Assembly: GCA_034189695.1 (NCBI GenBank) | Contig: JAXHUA010000058.1 | Span: 1-5,257 of the forward strand | From: JAXHUA01 sp034189695 | Lineage (GTDB): Bacteria > Chloroflexota > Dehalococcoidia > E44-bin15 | Reading direction: 5' to 3' | DNA length: 5,257 bases | In this document: positions 1 to 5,257 of the stretch, piece after piece | Layout: each line of letters starts with the position of its first letter | Numbering within the stretch: position 1 is the first letter of the stretch | The notes under the pieces: generated by a model | Database searches by the model: none | The model's input: only the letters and a program-made list of their open reading frames with translations | Told to the model about the DNA's origin: nothing | Made by a program: the position numbers and the translations under genes

Positions 1-500
1 AGACCGACTCGCTTGGAATGGCACAGCGCGGCGGGAGCGTGACAAGTCACGTCCGCATGGCGGAGAAGGTTTACTCGCCAATGATTTCTCAAGGCAGTGC
101 CGACTTCCTCATGTCGTATGAGCCGTTGGAGGCGCTGCGGTCCTCGGCAATCCTGAAGGCCGGAGGCGTAGCCATCGTCGACAGCGCCGCGGTCTATCCC
201 CTTTCGGTTACGGTCGGCGGGTACCACTACCCCACTGTCGATGAGGTCAAGGAGTACCTGTCCCACATCACCAGCCAAGCGCATATCCTCCCAGCCATGG
301 AGATGGCCACCGAACTGGGCAACGCGCGGGCATCCAGCGTACTTTGCCTGGGATTTCTATCAGCTTTCCTGGACATACCAGAGTCGATTTGGCTCGATGA
401 AATACGAAGCCACCTGCCGCCGCGAGTGCATGAGGTGAACATTGCCGCCTTTCGGGCCGGCGTCGAGGCGGCCGGGCGAAGACTGAAGGAGGGCAACTAG
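1..500 (+). CDS. iorB: Indolepyruvate ferredoxin oxidoreductase, beta subunit (5'-truncated by window edge)
   Basis: Smaller subunit of a two-subunit 2-oxoacid:ferredoxin oxidoreductase. In this family IorA binds thiamine diphosphate and Fe-S clusters, and IorAB interconverts arylpyruvate + CoA with aryl-acetyl-CoA + CO2, using ferredoxin; it acts in the cytoplasm. The reading frame is open from base 3, giving about 165 residues, and begins TDSLGMAQRGGS. The GMAQRGGSV..HVR block is the family hallmark and lies about 40 residues into complete proteins, so the ATG at base 18 is internal and the true start is upstream, together with the glycine-rich N-terminal nucleotide-binding loop. The segment ADFLMSYEPLEALR is a second conserved IorB signature. 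The end is complete (TAG). paaK begins 2 bases after the stop, which implies co-transcription. iorA is not in the window and is expected just upstream. A related 2-oxoacid oxidoreductase gamma subunit with other substrates is possible, but the paaK neighbour favours aryl substrates. Confidence 0.9.
   Translation, partial: TDSLGMAQRGGSVTSHVRMAEKVYSPMISQGSADFLMSYEPLEALRSSAILKAGGVAIVDSAAVYPLSVTVGGYHYPTVDEVKEYLSHITSQAHILPAMEMATELGNARASSVLCLGFLSAFLDIPESIWLDEIRSHLPPRVHEVNIAAFRAGVEAAGRRLKEGN
486..493 (+). promoter_or_regulatory. Strong Shine-Dalgarno site for paaK, inside the iorB 3' end
   Basis: AAGGAGGG lies 9 bases before the ATG at 503 and within the last codons of iorB. It fixes the paaK start and, with the 2-base intergenic gap, suggests that the two genes are translated from one message. 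Confidence 0.8.
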
Positions 501-502
501 CC

Positions 503-1798
503 ATGTGGGAACCCGATTATGAGAAGATGTCACGCCAGGACTTGAACAATCTGCAACTCGAACGTTTACAGCAACTGGTCAAGACAGCGTACGAGAAGAT
601 CCCCTTCTACCGCACCAAGTTCCAGGAGTTGGGGGTAGCCCCGAAGGACATCAAGTCTCTAGACGACGTGGCCAAGCTTCCATTCACCAGCAAGACCGAT
701 TTCAGGGACAACTATCCATACGGGATGATGGCCGTGCCACTCTCCGATGTGGTCAGGGTGCATGCTTCGTCTGGCACCACCGGCAAGCCCATAGTGGCTC
801 CGTACACCGCCAAGGACATAGACACCTGGGCGAATCTGATGGCTCGGACTCTGGCAACCGCCGGAGCCCACAGCGGCGACGTGATACAGAACTCCTACGG
901 GTACGGGCTCTTCACCGGCGGCCTGGGCTTCCACTACGGCGCCGAACGGCTCGGCGCCACCGTTGTTCCGATGGCAACTGGGAACACCAAGCGCCAGATT
1001 ATGCTTCTCCAGGACCTGGGCACCACCGTCCTGACGTCCACTCCATCCTACGCACTGATTGTTGCCGAGACAGCGCGGGAGATGGGTGTTGACATAACCT
1101 CGACACAACTGCGGCTGGCAGTTTGCGGCGCGGAGCCCTGGTCTGAGAACATGCGAGCTGAAATCGAGGCCAAGCTTGGCATTACCGCCATTGACATATA
1201 CGGCCTGACGGAGGTGATGGGGCCAGGAGTGAGTTGCGAGTGCCCCTGCAAGTCGGGTATGCATATCTGGGAAGACCACTTCCTTGCAGAGGTTGTCGAT
1301 CCATCATCCGGCGAGCCGCTGCCATATGGCCAGCACGGCGAGCTGGTACTGACTACACTGACCAAGGAAGCTCTGCCAGTCATCCGCTTCAGGACCCATG
1401 ACATAGTCAGGCTGCACCCCGAGACGTGTGACTGCGGCCGGACGATGGTCCGCATGTCGAAGGTCCGCGGGCGCACCGATGACATGCTCATCGTCCGCGG
1501 AGTGAATGTGTTTCCCACACAGATCGAGACCGTGCTGCTGTCGGTGGAGGGGGTGGAGCCTCACTACCAGATGATCGTCGACCGCGAACGCCACATGGAC
1601 GAACTGGAGATATGGGTTGAGGTGTCGGAAGCCGTCTTCAGCGATGTAATGAGCAGCCTGGAGGACCTGGAGAGAAGGGTGCGCGCGGAGATGGACAGCA
1701 TCCTCGGTATCTCAGCCAAGATCAAGCTGGTCGAGCCAAAGACCATCGCTCGCACTGAGGGCAAAGCCAAGCGTGTGGTAGACCGGCGTGAGCTCTAG
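503..1798 (+). CDS. paaK: Phenylacetate-CoA ligase (AMP-forming), PaaK family
   Basis: Adenylate-forming enzyme that converts phenylacetate or a related aryl acid to its CoA thioester, using ATP and releasing AMP and pyrophosphate. The 431 residues match the usual PaaK length. Visible motifs in order: the P-loop SSGTTGKP at 89-96; YGLTEVMGPG at 233-242, which contacts the adenylate and is PaaK-specific in style; RTHD at 297-300, whose Asp usually binds ribose; the hinge region GRTDDMLIVRGVNVFP at 323-338; and the C-terminal RTEGKAKR (417-424), whose Lys421 is the likely catalytic lysine. Cysteines 245, 247, 249, 309 and 311 sit in two clusters and may form a metal site (inference). The start is set by a strong Shine-Dalgarno site. 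The iorAB-paaK pairing is common in anaerobes and archaea, where the ligase feeds or drains the aryl-acetyl-CoA pool of IOR. The exact acid (phenyl-, hydroxyphenyl- or indoleacetate) cannot be read from sequence. Confidence 0.93.
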   Translation: MWEPDYEKMSRQDLNNLQLERLQQLVKTAYEKIPFYRTKFQELGVAPKDIKSLDDVAKLPFTSKTDFRDNYPYGMMAVPLSDVVRVHASSGTTGKPIVAPYTAKDIDTWANLMARTLATAGAHSGDVIQNSYGYGLFTGGLGFHYGAERLGATVVPMATGNTKRQIMLLQDLGTTVLTSTPSYALIVAETAREMGVDITSTQLRLAVCGAEPWSENMRAEIEAKLGITAIDIYGLTEVMGPGVSCECPCKSGMHIWEDHFLAEVVDPSSGEPLPYGQHGELVLTTLTKEALPVIRFRTHDIVRLHPETCDCGRTMVRMSKVRGRTDDMLIVRGVNVFPTQIETVLLSVEGVEPHYQMIVDRERHMDELEIWVEVSEAVFSDVMSSLEDLERRVRAEMDSILGISAKIKLVEPKTIARTEGKAKRVVDRREL

Positions 1799-1840
1799 CT
1801 CCGCAGAACGGTGTGCGGGTTGTGACAGGAAGGAGAACAG

Positions 1841-2236
1841 ATGAAGACTAAGCAGGTGTCCGTATTCGTTAGCAATGAGCCCGGCCGTCTGGTCGGTATG
1901 CTCAAGCCACTTTCCGAGAACGGTATCAACATCCACGCGCTGTCGGTCGCCGATTCAACCGATTTCGGGATTGTGCGAATGGTGGTTTCTGATACTGAGG
2001 CAGCGGTGAAAGCTCTTCATCAGGCCGAGTACACTGTGCGAGTCAACGAGGTCCTCCAATATGAGATGCCAAACGTGCCCGGCGGGTTGCTCACAGCAGT
2101 GGTGGAACCGTTGGCGGATGCAGGCATCAACGTGGAGTACTTCTACGCATTCACCGAGAGCGATGTCGGCAAGGCCAGAGTGGTTCTCAAGGTCAACGAC
2201 GTCGACGCAGCGGAGAGGGTGCTCCGCACAAGCTGA
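1841..2236 (+). CDS. Tandem ACT-domain protein, probable amino-acid sensor
   Basis: Small cytoplasmic protein of 131 residues made of two ACT domains and nothing else. ACT1 spans about residues 4-69, with the ligand-loop motif NEPGRL at 12-17 followed by ENGINIHALSVAD and the strand FGIVRMVV (42-49). ACT2 spans about 71-130, with NVPGGL at 78-83, ADAGINVEYFYAF (92-104) and a strand KARVVLKV (111-118). ACT domains bind amino acids at domain interfaces and usually regulate a partner enzyme. Stand-alone double-ACT proteins are a known companion of ior and paaK genes, but their role is generally not established. AGGAAGGAG at 1827-1835 lies 5 bases before the ATG and supports this start. It begins 42 bases after paaK. 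The neighbours (paaK, aminotransferase, DAHP synthase) suggest that it senses Phe, Tyr or Trp; that is inference. There is no DNA-binding or catalytic domain. Confidence 0.9.
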   Translation: MKTKQVSVFVSNEPGRLVGMLKPLSENGINIHALSVADSTDFGIVRMVVSDTEAAVKALHQAEYTVRVNEVLQYEMPNVPGGLLTAVVEPLADAGINVEYFYAFTESDVGKARVVLKVNDVDAAERVLRTS

Positions 2237-2282
2237 AGCCTCGATTCAAGTGCCGATGCCTCTCAGCTATGCCGCTCTCTCG

Positions 2283-2289
2283 AAGGAGG
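2283..2289 (+). promoter_or_regulatory. Shine-Dalgarno site that decides a TTG start (aminotransferase)
   Basis: AAGGAGG ends 4 bases before TTG at 2294. The first in-frame ATG (2324) has no such site and would cut off the conserved N-terminal SISRNVRDAMERGSWIRRMFEEG-type segment, so TTG is the preferred start. Confidence 0.75.
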
Positions 2290-2293
2290 CCCA

Positions 2294-3484
2294 TTGAGCA
2301 TCTCGCGCAATGTCCGCGATGCAATGGAGCGTGGGTCCTGGATCCGACGCATGTTCGAGGAGGGCATCGCCCTCAGGAAACAGTACGGCGAACAGGGAGT
2401 CTTCGACCTGACCCTCGGCAATCCGGTAGTCGAGCCTCCGAAGACCTTCAAAGAAGAGCTCAGGAAATGGGCTGACTCCACAGTGTCTGGCTTGCATCGC
2501 TATATGCCCAACGCCGGCTATCCCGAGACCCGCGCCGCAGTGGCCGAGGCGCTTTCGAGCGAGACAGGCCTCGCCGTGGAGGCGGAGCACATAGTGATGA
2601 CCGTTGGCGCCGCTGGAGGGCTCAACATCGTCTTGAAAGCCATTCTCAATGCAGGCGACGAGGTCATAATATGGGCACCATACTTCGTGGAGTACCTCTT
2701 CTATGTCGACAATCACGGTGGTGTCAGCAGCGTGGCCCAGACCGATGAGCATTTCCTGCCGACCATCGCCGCTCTTGAAGGAGCGCTCACCCCTCGAACC
2801 AGGGCAGTCATAGTCAACTCTCCGAACAACCCGACGGGGGTGCTCTATTCAAGTGAACTGCTCACGGAAATGGCGGCAATGCTCGCCGACAAAGAAGCCG
2901 AATTCGGCACCACCATATACCTCATCTCAGACGAGCCATACCGCAAGCTGACGTACGACGGCGCCGTGTGCCCATTCGTATTTCATCACTATCCTCGCAG
3001 CATAGTAGTCAATTCCCATTCGAAGGACCTGGCGCTGCCCGGCGAACGCATCGGGTACGTGGCGGTCAGCCCTCGTCTGGAGAAGGCGCGGGAGCTGGTG
3101 GACGCACTTGTCTTCTGCAATCGAACGCTGGGATTCGTCAACGCACCAGCACTCATGCAACACATAGTGGCCAGCCTGCAACGAGCCAGCGTTGACGTCG
3201 CCGACTACCAGCGCAAGAGGGACTATCTGCACAGGTCGCTGACCGATATGGGCTATTCAGTGGTGCTGCCCCAGGGTGCGTTCTATATGTTCCCCCGGTC
3301 GCCTGTCTCAGACGAGATGGACTTCATCGGCGAACTGAGGAAGCACAATGTGCTTGCGGTACCAGGCAGGGGCTTTGGCCGCAACGGCTTCATACGCATA
3401 TCCTTCTGCACAGACGATAGGACAATTGAGGGAGCTCTGCCCGGGTTCAGGAAGGTAGCGCAGCACTACGGTCTGCTCAGCTAG
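2294..3484 (+). CDS. PLP-dependent aminotransferase, class I/II (aspartate/aromatic type)
   Basis: Pyridoxal-phosphate enzyme of fold type I, 396 residues, a normal length for the family. It probably moves an amino group between an aromatic or aspartate-type amino acid and a 2-oxoacid. Visible landmarks: LTLGNPV at 39-45 (substrate-end loop); a GAAGG phosphate-binding turn at 105-109; SPNNPTG at 176-182, preceded by Asn175; DEPY at 213-216, whose Asp213 pairs with the PLP nitrogen; SHSKDLALPGERIGY at 241-255, holding the Schiff-base Lys244 and phosphate-binding Arg252; and FIRISF, with Arg368 as the likely carboxylate-binding arginine. The start is TTG, chosen because AAGGAGG lies just upstream and the N-terminal residues match family relatives. 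It sits 57 bases after the ACT gene and before DAHP synthase, which suggests that it makes Phe, Tyr or Trp from arylpyruvates, or deaminates them. Substrate preference is inference; broad aspartate or alanine transamination is an alternative. Confidence 0.88.
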   Translation: MSISRNVRDAMERGSWIRRMFEEGIALRKQYGEQGVFDLTLGNPVVEPPKTFKEELRKWADSTVSGLHRYMPNAGYPETRAAVAEALSSETGLAVEAEHIVMTVGAAGGLNIVLKAILNAGDEVIIWAPYFVEYLFYVDNHGGVSSVAQTDEHFLPTIAALEGALTPRTRAVIVNSPNNPTGVLYSSELLTEMAAMLADKEAEFGTTIYLISDEPYRKLTYDGAVCPFVFHHYPRSIVVNSHSKDLALPGERIGYVAVSPRLEKARELVDALVFCNRTLGFVNAPALMQHIVASLQRASVDVADYQRKRDYLHRSLTDMGYSVVLPQGAFYMFPRSPVSDEMDFIGELRKHNVLAVPGRGFGRNGFIRISFCTDDRTIEGALPGFRKVAQHYGLLS

Positions 3485-3532
3485 GACCAATCAGAGGACG
3501 GCTCCGAGACTGCGGCATCACTGGCACATCCC

Positions 3533-3558
3533 CATTTGGCCATACTCATTCATTTGGC
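3533..3558 (+). repeat. Two copies of CATTTGGC just before the DAHP synthase ribosome site
   Basis: CATTTGGC occurs at 3533-3540 and 3551-3558, one copy every 18 bases, and the second copy abuts the GGAGGG ribosome site. It lies in the 90-base gap between the aminotransferase and DAHP synthase. It could be a paired regulator site or chance; no inverted symmetry or attenuator hairpin was evident. Confidence 0.3.
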
Positions 3559-3564
3559 GGAGGG
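3559..3564 (+). promoter_or_regulatory. Shine-Dalgarno site fixing the DAHP synthase start at 3575
   Basis: GGAGGG lies 10 bases before ATG 3575. The longer open frame from TTG at 3536 has no ribosome site in front of it and would add 13 residues (LAILIHLAEGRLD) that the family lacks. Confidence 0.75.
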
Positions 3565-3574
3565 TAGATTAGAC

Positions 3575-4591
3575 ATGATAGTGGAAATGAAGACCGGCGC
3601 CACGAATGACGATGTCCGCCGCGTGGTGGAGAGAGCGGAGAGTCTCGGACTCGAAATCCAGATGAACTACGGCACAAACAAGACAGTCGTTGCCATACTC
3701 GGGAGCATCACCGGGCAACTCCCTGCTGACACCTTCGCCGTTCTTCCAAATGTCGAGAACGTCGTCCGCATAATGAAACCCTACAAGCTGGCCTCTCGCG
3801 ACTTCAGGCTTGAGGACAGCGTAGTCACCGTGGGCGATCTGCAGATTGGAGGGCGACAGCTCGTGGTTATGGCTGGGCCCTGCGCCGTTGAGAGCCGGGA
3901 GCAGTTGATGGCAACGGCGATGGCGGTGAAGAAAGCCGGCGCCAGCGTTGTGCGGGGCGGCGCCTTCAAGCCGCGCACCTCACCGTTCAGTTTCCAGGGG
4001 CTGCGAAAAGCTGGCCTTGAACTCCTTGCTGAGGTGCAGACCACTGCTGGTATACCTGTGGTCACTGAGGTGGTGGATTCGAGCCAGGTCGGCATGGTGT
4101 CACAGCATGCGGCGATCCTTCAGGTGGGCGCGCGGAACATGCAGAACTTCAGCCTGCTCCAGAGGATCGGAAAGAGCAAACGTCCCGTGGTACTGAAGAG
4201 GGGATACTCAGCGACGGTGGCTGAGTGGCTCACCGCTGCCGATTACCTGCTGGCCGAGGGAAACGAGCAGGTCATTCTGTGCGAGCGGGGCATCCGCGCC
4301 TTCGAAGACAGCGTGCGGTTCTCACTGGACATAAGCTCGATAGCCGTCGTCAAGAAGTCCAGCCATCTGCCGGTTATCGTTGACCCCAGTCACGCGGCCG
4401 GCCACCGCGACCTCGTGCCGGCGCTGGCCAGAGCAGCCGTTGCTGCCGGCGCTGATGGGCTGCTCATCGAAGTCCACCCGAACCCCGAGGAAGCGCTCGT
4501 GGACGGTCTCCAGTCCCTCGCCATCCCGGATTTCGAGGCGCTCATGAACGCCCTGAGGCCCATAGCTGAGTCCGTGGGCCGGAAGATCTGA
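3575..4591 (+). CDS. aroF: 3-deoxy-7-phosphoheptulonate (DAHP) synthase, Thermotoga-like type with N-terminal regulatory domain
   Basis: First enzyme of the shikimate pathway: condenses phosphoenolpyruvate and erythrose 4-phosphate to DAHP in the cytoplasm, committing carbon to Phe, Tyr and Trp. The product is 338 residues, the same length as the Thermotoga maritima enzyme. Residues 1-70 (MIVEMKTGAT...) form the ferredoxin-like regulatory domain, which in that enzyme mediates Tyr/Phe feedback inhibition. The TIM barrel follows, with AGPCAVES at 100-107, GGAFKPRTSP at 128-137, KRG at 208-210, VDPSHAAG at 269-276, IEVHPNP at 298-304 and Asp310. Cys103, His273, Glu299 and Asp310 fit the metal-binding set known for the family, so the site looks intact. 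The ATG at 3575 is preferred over an upstream TTG because of the ribosome site and family N-termini. There is no chorismate mutase fusion. It lies 90 bases after the aminotransferase and probably shares its transcript. Confidence 0.96.
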   Translation: MIVEMKTGATNDDVRRVVERAESLGLEIQMNYGTNKTVVAILGSITGQLPADTFAVLPNVENVVRIMKPYKLASRDFRLEDSVVTVGDLQIGGRQLVVMAGPCAVESREQLMATAMAVKKAGASVVRGGAFKPRTSPFSFQGLRKAGLELLAEVQTTAGIPVVTEVVDSSQVGMVSQHAAILQVGARNMQNFSLLQRIGKSKRPVVLKRGYSATVAEWLTAADYLLAEGNEQVILCERGIRAFEDSVRFSLDISSIAVVKKSSHLPVIVDPSHAAGHRDLVPALARAAVAAGADGLLIEVHPNPEEALVDGLQSLAIPDFEALMNALRPIAESVGRKI

Positions 4592-4635
4592 AACCCAGAG
4601 CAGAGGCTGAGACCGTACTCCATAGGGAGGCTATC

Positions 4636-5064
4636 ATGGATACTGATTGGGCCGCAGTCAAGGAACGCTTCGACTCATCCCCTTACGCCGTGCTTCTGGG
4701 CATGAAGCTGGTAGAACTGACCACCGGATATGCCAAGGTGGAACTGCAACTCAGGGATGAATTCAACAACTGGGACGGCAGGCCGCAGGGGGGGCTGATT
4801 ATCTCGCTGCTCGACCAGGCCTTTGGGGCTGCACTCAACACGCTGGAGCGCGTCTACGTCGCCGTCCAGCTCAATGTCAACTTCGTTGCCCCGGCGACAG
4901 GGAGCACCCTGTACGCCGAATCGACGGTCCTGCATCGTGGGAAGAGCCTGGGCGTTTCGGAGATGACAGTCACCGATTCCAACGGCAGACTGGTGGCTCG
5001 CGGCCTGGGGACGACTCTCGGCATAGGCGAGAGAGGGGAGCCCTCTGACGCCAGACAGAAGTAG
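4636..5064 (+). CDS. PaaI-like hotdog-fold acyl-CoA thioesterase
   Basis: Small (142 residues) single-domain hotdog protein, probably hydrolysing an acyl- or aryl-acetyl-CoA thioester in the cytoplasm; relatives act as tetramers. The family core is NNWDGRPQGGLIISLLDQAFGAAL (residues 44-67, shown here only by its key points): Asn44/Asn45 before the loop, Gly52-Gly53 at the start of the central helix, and Asp60, which matches the catalytic Asp of PaaI. The usual His of the HGG motif is Gln51 here. The strands VAVQLNVNFVAPA (75-87) and LYAESTVLHRGKSLGVSEMTV (about 92-112) are typical of the second half of the fold. AGGGAGG at 4624-4630, 5 bases before the ATG, supports the start. It follows DAHP synthase by 44 bases. 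With paaK upstream, a role in releasing aryl-acetyl-CoA and free CoA is plausible, but substrate is inference; menaquinone-type or generic acyl-CoA thioesterases are alternatives. Confidence 0.85.
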   Translation: MDTDWAAVKERFDSSPYAVLLGMKLVELTTGYAKVELQLRDEFNNWDGRPQGGLIISLLDQAFGAALNTLERVYVAVQLNVNFVAPATGSTLYAESTVLHRGKSLGVSEMTVTDSNGRLVARGLGTTLGIGERGEPSDARQK

Positions 5065-5158
5065 CTGCCGGCGAATCCGACAACCGGGATTCTCCACCAC
5101 CGATGAGCCCCAAGCCAGGCGCATCCTGCGTCGGGCGCGTGTTGCGTCAATAGGAAGT

Positions 5159-5202
5159 GTTACCGAACGGTGGTTGGTTGCCTCATAAATGAGGTTACCG
5201 AA
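5159..5202. repeat. 9-base direct repeat GTTACCGAA, two copies 35 bases apart
   Basis: GTTACCGAA occurs at 5159-5167 and 5194-5202, flanking a palindrome. The first copy overlaps a small inverted repeat, ACCG-AA-CGGT (5162-5171). This is after the last gene, in a non-coding tail of about 190 bases (5065-5257). It could be an operator for a gene beyond the window; function is unknown. Confidence 0.35.
5181..5194. repeat. Short palindrome CCTCAT-AA-ATGAGG
   Basis: Perfect 6-base arms around AA. As RNA it would give a 5-base stem with a four-base loop, too weak and without a T run to be a good terminator. A dimeric regulator site is an equally good reading. It lies between the two GTTACCGAA copies. 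Confidence 0.35.
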
Positions 5203-5257
5203 GCCTCCTTTCCTTGGGCATGCTCAGCCATGGCCCATAGTGTTTCCAGTTGACGGT

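Noticed and set aside
659..1279. A 206-residue open frame on the minus strand within paaK
   Set aside because: It lies opposite a gene with intact PaaK motifs, its translation has no recognisable domain, and such shadows are common in GC-rich coding DNA.
2267..2752. A 161-residue minus-strand frame over the start of the aminotransferase
   Set aside because: It overlaps a well-supported gene and gives a low-complexity, unrecognisable protein.
3485..3574. T-box, tryptophan leader peptide or riboswitch before DAHP synthase
   Set aside because: No T-box core motif, no short frame rich in aromatic codons, and no strong paired hairpins were seen in the 90 bases.
3536..3574. Longer DAHP synthase starting at TTG 3536
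   Set aside because: No ribosome site precedes it, and the extra 13 residues are absent from the family, whose members begin at the equivalent of MIVEMK.
5073..5092. Possible terminator after the thioesterase (GAATCC ... GGATTC)
   Set aside because: The stem is only 6 bases with an 8-base loop and no T run follows, so it does not meet the usual pattern of an intrinsic terminator.
4675..5124. A 149-residue minus-strand frame over the thioesterase
   Set aside because: The plus strand encodes a clear hotdog protein with a good ribosome site; the reverse frame shows no family features.
5250..5255. TTGACG as a -35 element at the window end
   Set aside because: A single hexamer at the edge, with the -10 position outside the window, cannot support a promoter call.

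Overview
The window carries six genes on one strand, tightly spaced, with no convincing terminator or internal promoter between them. It looks like part of one operon for aryl-acid and aromatic amino acid metabolism. In order they are: the 3'-most ~85% of iorB (indolepyruvate ferredoxin oxidoreductase beta subunit, 5' end cut by the window edge), a phenylacetate-CoA ligase (paaK), a small tandem-ACT protein, a class I/II PLP aminotransferase with a TTG start, a Thermotoga-type DAHP synthase (first step of the shikimate pathway), and a PaaI-like hotdog thioesterase. The last ~190 bases hold no gene I can support, only a short palindrome and a spaced 9-base direct repeat.

Organism: the DNA is moderately GC-rich. 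ATA (Ile) and AGG (Arg) codons are used regularly in all the genes, and Shine-Dalgarno sites are strong. The ferredoxin-dependent oxidoreductase points to an anaerobe. The gene set and protein flavour resemble anaerobic Chloroflexota (Dehalococcoidia-like), with Desulfobacterota or anaerobic Firmicutes as alternatives. This is an impression, not a phylogenetic result. Codon use looks even across the window, with no sign of recent transfer, and no mobile element, RNA gene or CRISPR array was seen.

How the genes may work together (inference): PaaK activates arylacetates to aryl-acetyl-CoA. IOR interconverts aryl-acetyl-CoA and arylpyruvate using ferredoxin. The aminotransferase links arylpyruvates to Phe, Tyr or Trp. 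The presence of DAHP synthase in the same gene row tilts the reading towards biosynthesis: aryl acids salvaged by reductive carboxylation alongside de novo synthesis. The same enzymes could also run in the fermentative direction, from amino acids to arylacetates, and there the thioesterase would release the acid. The tandem-ACT protein and the N-terminal domain of the DAHP synthase are two separate candidate sensors of aromatic end products.
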